Positions 1 to 9,028 are shown, counted from the stretch's first letter. The stretch: DNA of 64,000 bases from Acinetobacter celticus (GCF_001707755.1 NZ_MBDL01000009.1:1-64000); one strand, 5' to 3'. The notes: generated by a model from the letters alone, not told the origin. Numbers and translations are program-made.

Positions 1-58
1 GCATGTGTTAAGCCTGCCGCCAGCGTTCAATCTGAGCCATGATCAAACTCTTCAGTTT
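1..58 (-). rRNA. 16S ribosomal RNA, 5' end (partial)
   Basis: The reverse complement of the first 58 bases reads as the universal 16S start: AAACTGAAGAG, then the GTTTGATCATGGCTCAG primer-site region, then the ATTGAACGCTGGCGGC region. The gene runs off the left edge, so only its 5' end is present. The 5' boundary is set by analogy with the E. coli 16S start and may be off by a few bases. Confidence 0.95.
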
Positions 59-294
59 AATATTGCTTAGTGCCTTAAAGGGCACCAATCTTGGCTCATC
101 AATTTTCTGACAAATATTTCTCAAATAAACTTCGAGTAATTTCTACCATCAATCAATGAAAATAATTTCGATCAATCAATCAGTAAAAATCCACACAAGT
201 TGTTCTTCATAAGCTCTTAATGATCTTCTCACTGGTTCGTCACCAGCAAGTTTAACACTTCAAATTCAACAATTTGTTTCGTTTGTCGTGTTGA
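59..294 (-). other. rRNA operon leader (5' external spacer)
   Basis: This stretch lies between the predicted rRNA promoter and the 16S 5' end and has no open reading frame of interest. A short hairpin sits close to the 16S gene (GTGCC at 70-74, GGCAC at 81-85), where rRNA leaders usually carry processing and antitermination elements. The motif ATCAATCAAT occurs twice (around 151 and 172). The assignment rests on position. Confidence 0.6.
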
Positions 295-302
295 TGGACG
301 CT

Positions 303-330
303 ATTCTATACACTTTAAAAACAAGCGCAA
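303..330 (-). promoter_or_regulatory. Predicted rRNA operon promoter (sigma-70, P1-like)
   Basis: On the minus strand a -35 element TTGCGC (325-330) is followed after 16 bases by a -10 element TAGAAT (303-308) and a GC-rich discriminator (GCGTCC). This is the arrangement expected for a growth-rate-regulated rRNA promoter. Transcription would start near 295, giving a leader of roughly 235 bases before 16S. Confidence 0.6.
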
Positions 331-520
331 CCCCTTTTCCTAATTAAATTAGAAAACATTAATCTTTTGTCTGTTTTTTAACCCAAGATGCTATTTTTAG
401 CTCAATAATTGGCTTTTGTATAGCATTTTATTTTACTTACTTACACACTTAAAGGGCTGATGGCATATAAAAAAGACCAGTATTTATTGACCTTTTTTTA
501 ATTTATACACAACTCATTGA

Positions 521-1183
521 TTAATTCGTCTGCTCTGCTAACCAAGACATAAATTTTTGACGATCTTGTTTAGATGACTTTTGCCAAAGTTGAATAAGTT
601 GCTGATCGGAAAATGCTGTGTTGCTATTTGTAGAAAAAGAGACACTCTTATTCGTATTGATTGCTGAAGTGTAAATAGGCGCTGGTTGATTAACAAGCAC
701 TGACACTTTGTTTTTGGTTAAATCTGTGGCGGAGTCACTAAATAGGTTCTCGCCTAACCAATTTTTTTGATTAGTTTTAGCACCAGCTTGCTGAACAAGT
801 AATGTATTTTTTTGATCATATAAGCCAATGATAGGCTGATCTTTATATTTCTGAGCTTCATCAAAATCTTGAGGAGCTTGAATTAATGCCAAATGATAAA
901 TGGCGCCATCTGTTAATGCAGGAGTTTTTACAGCAACCACACCCGACTTCAAAATGTCATGTGAATTATCAGCATGCTGGAAAAATTCAGTGTATCGAAC
1001 ATGAATCGTGTTTTCACCTGCATCTATTTTGTATTGATTATTTTTACGTAAAAATCCACTGCTAACTTCCTGCCCATTAACAGCAATTACTTTAATTTCT
1101 TCTGGGGCTGTAACTGTTACGGCCGAAAATGCTACACCACTCACCATAAATGCCAAGACCGCTACAGTAAATCTAAAAGCCAT
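521..1183 (-). CDS. YccT-like secreted protein, DUF2057 family
   Basis: This 220-residue protein starts with a clear signal peptide ending around VAFSA. The mature part resembles E. coli YccT (DUF2057/UPF0319): an N-terminal strand with the VNGQEV motif, a predicted beta-rich core, and the family's C-terminal motif (here QKFMSWLAEQ, in YccT HFLQWAEKQ). YccT is periplasmic and has been linked in E. coli to restraint of curli formation; no curli genes are present here, so that role cannot be assumed. It stands alone between the rRNA operon and the nitroreductases. A weak A-rich/T-rich inverted repeat at 471-498 could end its transcript. Confidence 0.75.
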   Translation of the reverse strand: MAFRFTVAVLAFMVSGVAFSAVTVTAPEEIKVIAVNGQEVSSGFLRKNNQYKIDAGENTIHVRYTEFFQHADNSHDILKSGVVAVKTPALTDGAIYHLALIQAPQDFDEAQKYKDQPIIGLYDQKNTLLVQQAGAKTNQKNWLGENLFSDSATDLTKNKVSVLVNQPAPIYTSAINTNKSVSFSTNSNTAFSDQQLIQLWQKSSKQDRQKFMSWLAEQTN

Positions 1184-1312
1184 TTATATACTCTTTTTCA
1201 ATGCTAAATTTTGATTACATAGTGCAATGGATTAATGACATTTTCGTGACAGTTATAGGCTGAAACCAAATTGATATAAGCTTGCTATCAAGTTCAATTG
1301 TTTACCCAATAA

Positions 1313-1337
1313 AAAAGAGTGCTTAAAGCACTCTTTT
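1313..1337 (-). terminator. Rho-independent terminator after first nitroreductase
   Basis: A perfect 12-bp inverted repeat (AAAAGAGTGCTT, 1313-1324, and AAGCACTCTTTT, 1326-1337) lies just past the stop of the nitroreductase gene. It gives a T-rich tail on the minus strand. Confidence 0.85.
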
Positions 1338-1362
1338 AAATATCACATGACATTTTAAAATA

Positions 1363-1956
1363 TTAGTTAAAACTTTTAAAACGTTCACTATTTTCAATAA
1401 ATGTTTTTTCGCCCGCTGATGATTCGATTGAACCAAACACCAGTTGTGCACGTAATTTCCAATTTTCAGGAATATCAAACATCTGTGCAACCTCAGCATC
1501 AACAATTGGATTGTAATGCTGTAAAGATGCTCCGATATTTTTTTCAGATAAGGCTGTCCAAACTGAAAACTGTGCAATACCCGTTGAATGCTCAGACCAT
1601 ACCGGGAAGTTATCAGCATATAAAGCAAACTGTTCTTGTAGTGCTTTTACTGTGTCTTGATCTTCATAGAATAAAACCGTACCAAAACCTGCTTCAAAAC
1701 TACTGATTTTTGCATCTGTACTTGCAAAAGCACTTGCTGGAACAATTTTACGTAAATTTTCACGCACAATATTCCAAAATTTATGATGTGACTCACCATA
1801 CAAAGTTACGATACGTGAAGTTTGTGAATTAAACGCTGAAGGACTAAAACGTACTGCCTCTTGGATCGTCTGCTCAATGACATCTTGATCCAATGTTACA
1901 TTTTTACCCACTGCATAAATTGTACGGCGCTGTTTAATCTGATCTAAAAACGACAT
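1363..1956 (-). CDS. Nitroreductase family protein (copy 1)
   Basis: The protein (197 residues) has the nitroreductase fold signatures: RRTIYAVGK near the N-terminus (FMN phosphate contact region), a PSAFNSQTSR segment around residues 40-50, and a C-terminal VFGS segment. The pattern fits the small single-domain branch that resembles fungal Frm2/Hbn1 rather than NfsA/NfsB. Such enzymes use FMN and NAD(P)H to reduce nitro compounds or quinones; the substrate is unknown. The start is well placed behind AAAGAGG. A paralog lies immediately upstream on the same strand. Confidence 0.85.
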   Translation of the reverse strand: MSFLDQIKQRRTIYAVGKNVTLDQDVIEQTIQEAVRFSPSAFNSQTSRIVTLYGESHHKFWNIVRENLRKIVPASAFASTDAKISSFEAGFGTVLFYEDQDTVKALQEQFALYADNFPVWSEHSTGIAQFSVWTALSEKNIGASLQHYNPIVDAEVAQMFDIPENWKLRAQLVFGSIESSAGEKTFIENSERFKSFN

Positions 1957-2140
1957 TTAGAAACCTCTTTGTTATTTTCATACATAGAAACTTGATGAAC
2001 GCATCATATGCCAATATCTTGTTATAAACACAACTAAAAATATGACATAGTGTTTTATTTTTAGAACAATCGTTTCATTGTAAATAAACACATTTCATTG
2101 TTCTGCATTCAATTAAATGTTGCCAATAAGTTCCTCATTT

Positions 2141-2827
2141 TTAGATATACACTCGAAATCTATCTTGATCATTAGTTTCTTCTTTTTCTGCAACTTGACC
2201 CTCAATAGAACCAAATACCAATTGCGCTCTCATTAACCAATTTGAAGCGATACCAAAATAATCGGCAACAGCACGATCGACCGAAGGATTATAATGTTGT
2301 AACGATGCGCCTAAACCTGAATCTGCCAATGACGTCCAGATGGCAAATTGAGCCATACCCGAAGTTTGTTCAGACCAAACTGGAAAATCAGATGCACTAA
2401 ATGGCACCTTTTTCTGTAATTGTTGAATGGTATTTTGATCTTCATAGAACAATACGGTGCCAAAAGCATCTGCGCATTGGTCAATTTTAATTTCTACACC
2501 TTCAAAAATTGTACTGGGTACATGACGTTTTTGAATTTCTTTGACGATGTCCCAAAAGCTTTGATGGGATTCTCCAAATAACACCACAATTCGGGTACTT
2601 TGTGAATTATAGGCAGAAGGACAACTTCTAACAGATTCTTGAATAAGCTCTGCAATATATGCCTGACTGTAATGAACCTTTTTCCCCAATTGATACACAC
2701 TGCGTCTTTTCTTTAACTGGTCAACAAATGTAATTTCAAAAGGAGCATTACTTGGTTTTTTTTTGAATTTAAAGTCTTTGGTTAAATCTGTAGTTAGTAC
2801 GGCACCAATTTTATTAAATAAATCCAC
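2141..2827 (-). CDS. Nitroreductase family protein (copy 2, N-terminal extension)
   Basis: This is a paralog of the neighbouring gene, sharing RRSVYQLGK, PSAYNSQSTRIV, LFYEDQ and the QHYNP block near-identically. It has about 30 extra residues at the N-terminus before the shared domain. There is no ATG near the start. A GTG at 2827 behind GGGGA is my choice (228 residues); a TTG at 2839 would add four residues. The extension is lysine-rich and not obviously a signal peptide. The two genes lie 184 bases apart on the same strand and probably arose by tandem duplication. Confidence 0.8.
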   Translation of the reverse strand: MDLFNKIGAVLTTDLTKDFKFKKKPSNAPFEITFVDQLKKRRSVYQLGKKVHYSQAYIAELIQESVRSCPSAYNSQSTRIVVLFGESHQSFWDIVKEIQKRHVPSTIFEGVEIKIDQCADAFGTVLFYEDQNTIQQLQKKVPFSASDFPVWSEQTSGMAQFAIWTSLADSGLGASLQHYNPSVDRAVADYFGIASNWLMRAQLVFGSIEGQVAEKEETNDQDRFRVYI

Positions 2828-2953
2828 AACAATCCCCAAATGTCAAAAATGACGAAACAACAAATATCCTATTCTAATAATTAACGTTATGCTTTATACG
2901 ATTGTTTCCACCTTTATGATGTTTTTTAAATCAATCAGTTAACTAAAAAACAA

Positions 2954-2978
2954 TAAACTCCGCATTTAGCGGAGTTTA
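2954..2978 (-). terminator. Terminator after ftsY
   Basis: A perfect 10-bp stem (TAAACTCCGC, 2954-2963, and GCGGAGTTTA, 2969-2978) with a 5-base loop follows the ftsY stop codon. On the minus strand it is followed by a T-rich stretch. Confidence 0.8.
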
Positions 2979-3019
2979 TGTGATTGATCAAGCATTATGA
3001 CAGAGCAAAAAAATCTAAT

Positions 3020-4123
3020 CTATTTGTCTGTTTCAAAAAGTGCTGCAACAAAAGACTTGGCAGAGAATGGACGTAAATCATCAATTTTCTCTCCCACACC
3101 AATGAAACGGATGGGTACATGTGTACGGCTGGCAATATTAAATAGCACACCACCTTTTGCAGTACCATCAAGTTTAGTAATGGTAATCCCTGTTAGGCCT
3201 ACGGCTTCATCAAACATTTCAACCTGATTAATCGCATTTTGCCCTGTACCCGCATCGACGACCAACATCACTTCATGCGGTGCGGTTGCATCAATTTTTT
3301 GCATGACGCGTTTTACTTTGGTCAACTCTTGCATCAAATGACTTTTATTATGCAAACGACCCGCAGTATCTGCAATTAATACGTCAACGCCTTTAGCACG
3401 AGCACTTTCAAAAGCATCAAAAATAACAGATGCGCTGTCTGCTCCATGACCTTGGGCAACCACTGCAATATTATTGCGTTCGCCCCAAATTTGAAGTTGT
3501 TCTGTTGCCGCTGCACGGAATGTATCCCCTGCCGCTAACATGACTTTTTTACCTTCACCTTGTAAGCGTTTAGCTAATTTACCAATAGTGGTGGTTTTCC
3601 CCACACCATTCACACCAACCACCAAAATAACATATGGACCTTTATTCGGATCAATATGCAAAGGTTTAACACGTGGTGCAAGCAATGCGACTAATTCTTC
3701 TTGAAGCGCTTTATACAAGGCATGTGAATAAATTAAATCGCCACGTGCAGTTCGCTCTGTTAAGTTTGCAATAATGGTTTTTGTTGCTTCTACACCAATA
3801 TCTGCAACCAATAACTGCTCTTCAACCTCTTCAAGCAACTCATCGTCAATTTCTTTACCACCGATCAAAATATTGACCATACCATCGGTAAAGCTCTTAC
3901 GTGTTTTGGTTAAACCTTCTTTCATCCGCCCAAAAAAGCCACCTTTAGTCGGTGTTTCTTCTGGCGCCACTTCTAATGCTACAGATTCAGAAACAGCTAT
4001 TTGCTCTTTTGGTGTTTCTATAATTGGCACATTGACTGCAGGTAAACTTGGTAATGTGACATCATCATCTCCAATATCAGCATCAATCAAAAAATTATTT
4101 TGCCCATTAGATTGCTGTTGCAT
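3020..4123 (-). CDS. ftsY: Signal recognition particle receptor FtsY
   Basis: FtsY is the membrane-associated SRP receptor GTPase that delivers ribosomes making membrane proteins to the translocon. At 367 residues the protein has a short, acidic, variable N-terminal region (about residues 1-60), then the N domain and the GTPase G domain. Visible motifs are the P-loop GVNGVGKTT, DTFRAAATEQL, DTAGRL and TKLDGTAKGG. The acidic A domain is shorter than in E. coli FtsY (497 residues). The gene is divergent from the M16 peptidase pair, the same arrangement I recall around ftsY in Pseudomonas. Start codon at 4123. Confidence 0.97.
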   Translation of the reverse strand: MQQQSNGQNNFLIDADIGDDDVTLPSLPAVNVPIIETPKEQIAVSESVALEVAPEETPTKGGFFGRMKEGLTKTRKSFTDGMVNILIGGKEIDDELLEEVEEQLLVADIGVEATKTIIANLTERTARGDLIYSHALYKALQEELVALLAPRVKPLHIDPNKGPYVILVVGVNGVGKTTTIGKLAKRLQGEGKKVMLAAGDTFRAAATEQLQIWGERNNIAVVAQGHGADSASVIFDAFESARAKGVDVLIADTAGRLHNKSHLMQELTKVKRVMQKIDATAPHEVMLVVDAGTGQNAINQVEMFDEAVGLTGITITKLDGTAKGGVLFNIASRTHVPIRFIGVGEKIDDLRPFSAKSFVAALFETDK

Positions 4124-4303
4124 GCCGAATCCTTGAAAAGCATCGCGTTAAAAGAAGCTGATTCTAACATAAGTTCTTTATTTTTGGCCCTTTCCCAAAG
4201 GTTCAATCGGCAACACACCAAAAAACAACAACCTGTACTTGCGTTAAAATTGTGGTTTCTAAAGAATAGAGACAAATAGTATGATTTTTCATTTGGAATA
4301 CTG

Positions 4304-5704
4304 ATGTCCAAAAATATATTAAATCCTGTCACTTTTTATCATTTTTTTAAATATTGTATTTTTTGTGCCAGTTCCATTTGTATCGGCTTAGGAATGGTGT
4401 ACTCAACTGCCTATGCAGAAACACGAAGTCAACTGACACCAACAACATTTGAAACCACTTTAACAAATGGCTTAAAAGTCATTATTCGTGAAGATCATCG
4501 TTCTCCCATGGTCATGACGCAAATTTGGTATAAAGTGGGCAGTAGCGATGAATCTGGAAATATTTTAGGCATCTCTCACGCACTTGAACATATGATGTTT
4601 AAAGGCGCCAATAAAGTCCCCAAAGATGAGTTTACTCGCCTTAGTCGCATTTATGGGGGCAGTATTAATGCTGCAACATCTACCAATTACACCAATTATT
4701 ATCAACTCTATCCCAAGACCTATTTTCCAATGGCCTTGGAACTAGAAGCAGACCGCATGAGCAATCTGCTGTTGCGACAACAAGACTTTGAGCCTGAAAT
4801 GAAAGTTGTCATGGAAGAACGACGACTTCGCACCGATGATAATCCCCGTTCGTTGGCTTTTGAACGTTTTAAATGGATTGCTTATCCAACCAGTCATTAC
4901 CGCCAACCCATTATTGGCCATATGAAAAATTTACAAAATATTCAATTAGATGATTTAAAAAATTGGTACAAAAACTGGTATACGCCCAATAACGCCATTT
5001 TAGTTATTGTTGGTGATGTAGATTCTGAAAGTGCTATTTATCAAGTACAGAAATATTTCGGCGACATTAAAGCTAAAAAAACGCCACCTCGTAATGACGT
5101 TTTAGAATTTGAACGCGTGGGCTACCGCCATATGGAAATCAATTCTACCGTGCAAGTACCGAATTTATATATGGCATGGAATGTCCGCTCATTGGTTACA
5201 GCCAAAGACCCACAGGATGCTTATACACTCAATATCATTCGCAATATTTTAGATAGCGGTATTTCATCGCGCTTACAAGAGCGTCTCGTTCGCCAGAAAA
5301 AAACGTTAACTGCCTTAAGTCTATCTTACGACCCATATAACCGTGGTGACAGCTTGTTTAGTATTTCAGCCTTACCCGCGGAAGGTGTTTCACTGCAAGA
5401 TGCGCAAAAAGCCATTCAGGCAGAAATTGATTTATTAAAAACAGAATTGATTCATCCTCAAGAAATGACACGTATTTCGGCCAAATTTATTTCCAATTTA
5501 ATTTTTAATCAGGACGATATTGCAGGACAAGCCAAAATGATTGGCAACCTTGAGGTAAATGGTTTGAGCTATCGTTTAATGGATGAATTAGCAAAACATT
5601 ATAAAAGTGTTAGCCCGCAAGATATTCAGCGTGTCGCCAATGTCTATTTTGTGAAAGATAATTTAAGCACACTTTACCTTTCGCCCGAAGTGCCAACAAA
5701 ATAA
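4304..5704 (+). CDS. M16 family zinc peptidase (catalytic subunit)
   Basis: This is a pitrilysin/processing-peptidase-type metalloprotease. The inverted zinc motif HxxEH is intact at H92-A-L-E95-H96, and a downstream acidic ligand is likely in the ELEADRM segment. A hydrophobic stretch at residues 15-38 suggests export to the periplasm. The 466-residue length is that of a single two-domain M16 half. The next gene encodes a partner without the zinc motif and starts at or just after this stop codon. Together they resemble heterodimeric bacterial M16B proteases that degrade peptides. Confidence 0.9.
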   Translation: MSKNILNPVTFYHFFKYCIFCASSICIGLGMVYSTAYAETRSQLTPTTFETTLTNGLKVIIREDHRSPMVMTQIWYKVGSSDESGNILGISHALEHMMFKGANKVPKDEFTRLSRIYGGSINAATSTNYTNYYQLYPKTYFPMALELEADRMSNLLLRQQDFEPEMKVVMEERRLRTDDNPRSLAFERFKWIAYPTSHYRQPIIGHMKNLQNIQLDDLKNWYKNWYTPNNAILVIVGDVDSESAIYQVQKYFGDIKAKKTPPRNDVLEFERVGYRHMEINSTVQVPNLYMAWNVRSLVTAKDPQDAYTLNIIRNILDSGISSRLQERLVRQKKTLTALSLSYDPYNRGDSLFSISALPAEGVSLQDAQKAIQAEIDLLKTELIHPQEMTRISAKFISNLIFNQDDIAGQAKMIGNLEVNGLSYRLMDELAKHYKSVSPQDIQRVANVYFVKDNLSTLYLSPEVPTK

Positions 5705-5715
5705 TGGGGAATCTC

Positions 5716-7332
5716 ATGCGAAAAATTTCAGTTATTCTTTTTTTGGCAACTTTAGCAGGCACTTGCACCACTTTCGCAGAACAGCTAGATAACGATTTTA
5801 ACCCAGAAACTATCATTCATGACAATTCAAACCAACTACAATCTATTCCACTCTTACAAAGCCTTAAAAATATCAACAACAATCAGGAATTCCACGCACC
5901 TTATGTCCAAGACCTCAAGAACCACAATGCTGTCCGAAGCTTATTTGTTGAATCTCAAGATTTACCCATGGTTGATATTCAACTGACATTCAATGCAGGA
6001 TCAGCACGTGATTTAGAAATTGGTCAAGGTTTGTATGGCTTATCCAATATGGCTGCCAACCTCATGGATGAAGGCACTGAAAAATACAATGCCTATCAGA
6101 TTATCAACGCATTTGAACAATCTGGCGCACAATTTAGTATTCAAGCTTACCGAGATATGTTTATTGTCCACCTTAGAGTGTTGTCAGACCCAAAAAAACT
6201 AGAACCAGCGCTCAGCATGATGTTAGAGGTGCTCAATCATGCAACATTTAAAAATAACAGTATTAATCTGGCTGTAAGCAACACTCAAGTCGGACAAAAA
6301 CAATTAAAAGAAAGTCCGAGCCGTTTAATGAGTATCAAATTTTATCGTGAAATCTATGGATCACATCCTTATGCACAGCCCATTACAGGCACCAATGGTG
6401 GCCTTAAAAAAATTACGTCGGATGATTTAAAACAATTCCGCGATCAATTTATTGTTGCACAGAACATGAATATTGCCATTACAGGAAAACTCACAACGAA
6501 AGAAGCGCGCAGTTTATCAAAGCGTATTTCAGCGCATCTAAAACAAGGGGGAAAAGCACAACCATTAGCGCTACCCCAACCCAAAACCACATTAAATATT
6601 GTGCATATTCCTTATGATTCATCACAAGGACATGTCATGTTTGGACAACTTGGCACAACACGAAATGATCCAGATCGCTTAGCCCTTGAAATTGCGAACC
6701 GTATGTTTGGTGGTGGCTTTAATTCTATTCTTATGCAGGAATTACGCATTAAACGTGGCTACACCTATGGTGCTTATAGCTCTTTTAGTTTCAGCCAAGC
6801 GCCTGGTACTTTTAGCTTTAGCTATTCCACACGCCAAGACCAATTAATAGAGAGTATTAAAGTTGCTTATCAGGCTTTAACTCAGTTTGTACAAAAAACC
6901 ATTGACCGCGAGCAATTAGAAGAAACCAAGGCTGGTATGCTACGTGCCTTTCCAAACAATTACAGTAGTAATCGTTCCATTAATGCACAATTAGGTTCAC
7001 TCGGGTTTTACGTTCATTCAGCAGATTATTTAGATGAATACCCAAAACTATTAGAAAAAATAACAGCAGAAGATGTACAAAACGCAGTGCGCAAGCATTT
7101 ACATCCAGAGCAAATGACTTTGATTGTGGTTAGCAAAGAACTTAATAAAACCAATTTAAAAGATATTTTACTCAATCATCAACAAAGTGAACCTTTATCC
7201 CCTAAAGACTCAGCTCCATTAATCTCATCTCAGCCAATTCAAACTATTGCTCAGCCAAAGGCGGAAGTTGATGCACCTGCACAGTCTCAGAATGATAAGC
7301 CTGCATTAACTTCAAATACTGCCCCATATTGA
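5716..7332 (+). CDS. M16 family protein, non-catalytic partner
   Basis: This second M16 homolog has a typical signal peptide (about residues 1-19 from the chosen start). It lacks HxxEH: the equivalent region reads GLSNMAANLMDEG. It keeps the C-domain segment with KRGYTYGAYSSF, the R/Y pair that binds substrate in M16 peptidases. It is therefore expected to act with the upstream catalytic subunit. An ATG at 5704 overlaps the upstream stop, but the ATG at 5716 has GGGGA at proper spacing, so I chose it. The C-terminal 50 residues are low-complexity (Ser, Pro, Gln, Ala) and overlap a gene on the opposite strand. Confidence 0.88.
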   Translation: MRKISVILFLATLAGTCTTFAEQLDNDFNPETIIHDNSNQLQSIPLLQSLKNINNNQEFHAPYVQDLKNHNAVRSLFVESQDLPMVDIQLTFNAGSARDLEIGQGLYGLSNMAANLMDEGTEKYNAYQIINAFEQSGAQFSIQAYRDMFIVHLRVLSDPKKLEPALSMMLEVLNHATFKNNSINLAVSNTQVGQKQLKESPSRLMSIKFYREIYGSHPYAQPITGTNGGLKKITSDDLKQFRDQFIVAQNMNIAITGKLTTKEARSLSKRISAHLKQGGKAQPLALPQPKTTLNIVHIPYDSSQGHVMFGQLGTTRNDPDRLALEIANRMFGGGFNSILMQELRIKRGYTYGAYSSFSFSQAPGTFSFSYSTRQDQLIESIKVAYQALTQFVQKTIDREQLEETKAGMLRAFPNNYSSNRSINAQLGSLGFYVHSADYLDEYPKLLEKITAEDVQNAVRKHLHPEQMTLIVVSKELNKTNLKDILLNHQQSEPLSPKDSAPLISSQPIQTIAQPKAEVDAPAQSQNDKPALTSNTAPY

Positions 7333-7561
7333 CCTGATGTTTTTGACTTAACACAATTGCCATCTCTTGCGATTCAGGACAGTTTTGTTGTTCTGAAACT
7401 TTCAAAACATTATGAAATTGTTGCACAGAAATTGGACGCTTTAAAGCAAGAAAAGCCAAGATAAGAATAAGCACAACAATTAAACTAATGAAGATATTGT
7501 AAAGCTGTTCTAGCTTAAGTTTTGATTTGATCTGAAGAATTTTTTCTAAACCAATAGACAT
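7244..7561 (-). CDS. Small single-pass membrane protein, hypothetical
   Basis: The 105-residue protein has one strong transmembrane segment at about residues 22-42 (LYNIFISLIVVLILILAFLAL) flanked by a basic N-terminus. The rest is soluble and Gln-rich. An AGGTAG sequence lies just before its ATG. Its 3' end overlaps the 3' end of the M16 partner gene by 89 bases in antisense. I recognise no family. The membrane segment and the ribosome binding site support a real gene; the overlap lowers confidence. Confidence 0.55.
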   Translation of the reverse strand: MSIGLEKILQIKSKLKLEQLYNIFISLIVVLILILAFLALKRPISVQQFHNVLKVSEQQNCPESQEMAIVLSQKHQVNMGQYLKLMQAYHSETVQVHQLPPLAEQ

Positions 7562-7675
7562 ACACTACCTCGAATTCAAAGTAGTGTATGGCTACATTTC
7601 AATAAGTTCAAGCTCAGAATGCTTACTTCTCAGGCACTCTGCACCTATAGCACAACTTAAATACATATTTGAAAA

Positions 7676-8038
7676 CTAATTCGTTATACGTTGAATAACT
7701 GCAAAATAAAAGATGAGTCCAATAATAGCCAAAACCAAACAGATGGTAAAAATACTCATCCCACCTTCCGCATGCACAGGATGTAAATCATCCTCATCTG
7801 CAATACGTAACAGCTCTCCATTATACATGCCGTAAAAATCTTCACGTTGTTGCACATCTAGCTCGCGAGTAAAATCATACACTCTCTTACGTTGCGCCAA
7901 ACCAAAATCACCTAAATGAATTTCTTGATGAAAAATTGCTTCATCTAGCCTTTGGCGATGCAAATGTGCCAACGCAATAATTTGATCTGCCGAAGGAGGC
8001 ATATCAAAGGTCAAACCATCTAAAGTTTTAGTCATCAT
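7676..8038 (-). CDS. C-terminally anchored hypothetical protein
   Basis: A protein of 120 residues with a soluble, charged N-terminal part (about 90 residues, His- and Arg-rich) and one C-terminal transmembrane helix at about residues 94-114. This is a tail-anchored layout. A strong AAGGAG lies seven bases before the first of two ATG codons. I do not recognise a family. It lies 115 bases downstream of the other small membrane protein gene on the same strand, and the two may or may not be co-transcribed. Confidence 0.7.
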   Translation of the reverse strand: MMTKTLDGLTFDMPPSADQIIALAHLHRQRLDEAIFHQEIHLGDFGLAQRKRVYDFTRELDVQQREDFYGMYNGELLRIADEDDLHPVHAEGGMSIFTICLVLAIIGLIFYFAVIQRITN

Positions 8039-8149
8039 ACTTCTCCTTGTTATTAACGTATTCTTATCTAAACATATTAATAAAAATTCAAAGCGATCAT
8101 TGTTTAATCATGTAAACAGCGACTTAAAGCTAACATTCTGCATATTTTG

Positions 8150-8178
8150 TTGACATTTCAACTTATTTGTAATACTAA
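8150..8178 (+). promoter_or_regulatory. Predicted sigma-70 promoter for the Sel1-like gene
   Basis: A consensus -35 TTGACA (8150-8155) is followed after 17 bases by TACTAA (8173-8178), a good -10. Transcription would start near 8185, leaving a leader of about 84 bases before the ATG at 8269. Confidence 0.6.
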
Positions 8179-8268
8179 TGAAACAATACTTAATTAAAGT
8201 AAGTAATGATAGGGCGAAATAGGCACCTATCCAGATGTAATCATAATTAGAAAGATAAGGAGTTTAAT

Positions 8269-8502
8269 ATGATGCAACAAATCCCTGCATATGACCTAGA
8301 ACATGTATATGCAAATGCGGTAAATACGATTCAACATCAAATGAACTTTGTAGATGCTGTAAAAGAATTGGAAGAAGCTGCACGCGCAGGTCATGGTAAA
8401 GCGGCGTTATTTTTAGCAGAGCTTTACTATCAAGGTTTCCGCGTAGAACGCGATTCCCTAAAAGCACAGTACTGGCAAAAGATGGCCACATTACAAGCAT
8501 AA
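8269..8502 (+). CDS. Small Sel1-repeat-like protein
   Basis: The protein has 77 residues. Residues 39-74 read AARAGHGKAALFLAELYYQG followed by AQYWQKMA, which fits one Sel1-like (TPR-type) helical repeat. Such repeats mediate protein-protein contacts. No signal peptide is visible. The start is supported by AAGGAG eight bases upstream and a good promoter; a second ATG follows directly. It is a single-gene unit closed by a hairpin after the stop codon. Confidence 0.7.
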   Translation: MMQQIPAYDLEHVYANAVNTIQHQMNFVDAVKELEEAARAGHGKAALFLAELYYQGFRVERDSLKAQYWQKMATLQA

Positions 8503-8505
8503 CGA

Positions 8506-8530
8506 AACGTCGCCTAGGTGGCGTTTTTTT
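8506..8530 (+). terminator. Terminator after the Sel1-like gene
   Basis: A short GC stem (CGCC at 8511-8514, GGCG at 8520-8523) is followed directly by a run of seven T. It lies immediately after the stop codon. Confidence 0.65.
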
Positions 8531-8653
8531 ACGCCTATTTTTTATACTCTAATATCTTATATACATATTTTCTTACGTTTTTCTGCAAAGCTTACACAGT
8601 AATTTAATCTAATGTTTTTACAATAGAATCACCAAAGCAACAAACAGAAAATC

Positions 8654-9028
8654 ATGTCGCAGATTAATCAATTACAACCTATCTCTACAGATTTATTTTT
8701 TAAAATTAAAATTTTAAAAACCATGATGTATTGCGGTGTACTTTGGGGCTTATACAATGAGGGTTGGGCCATGACTAAAGACGCAGAGGACTGTATATTT
8801 CCTTTTTGGCTCAATGGTTTACAAGCACATAAATACGCAAAAAAACATTGGCCCAATTACACACCTAAACGCATCACCCCCAAAGATTTTGAAAACTCAT
8901 TACTTCCTACACTAACCCGATTAAAAGTGACTCCTGCACTTTGTAATGCCAGTAATAAAAAATTAAAACTCACCACCCAACAAATGCGTCATTTCTTCTT
9001 TTCGACTCAACAAATAAATTTTGCATAG
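8654..9028 (+). CDS. Hypothetical protein, possibly DUF2750-like
   Basis: The protein (124 residues) has no signal peptide. The segment WGLYNEGWAMTKDAEDCIFPFW followed by HKYAKKHWP resembles the pattern I associate with DUF2750 (WgLyd-GWa...-plWph-eyA), a family of unknown function. This resemblance is from memory. It is rich in aromatic and basic residues. No convincing ribosome binding site precedes the ATG. It is not obviously in an operon. Confidence 0.55.
   Translation: MSQINQLQPISTDLFFKIKILKTMMYCGVLWGLYNEGWAMTKDAEDCIFPFWLNGLQAHKYAKKHWPNYTPKRITPKDFENSLLPTLTRLKVTPALCNASNKKLKLTTQQMRHFFFSTQQINFA

Noticed and set aside
110..185. ATCAATCAAT repeats in the rRNA leader
   Set aside because: Two short copies in an AT-rich leader could arise by chance; nothing links them to a mobile element.
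4087..4332. Minus-strand 81-codon frame between ftsY and the M16 gene
   Set aside because: It overlaps both the ftsY start and the M16 start, has no ribosome binding site and no protein-like pattern.
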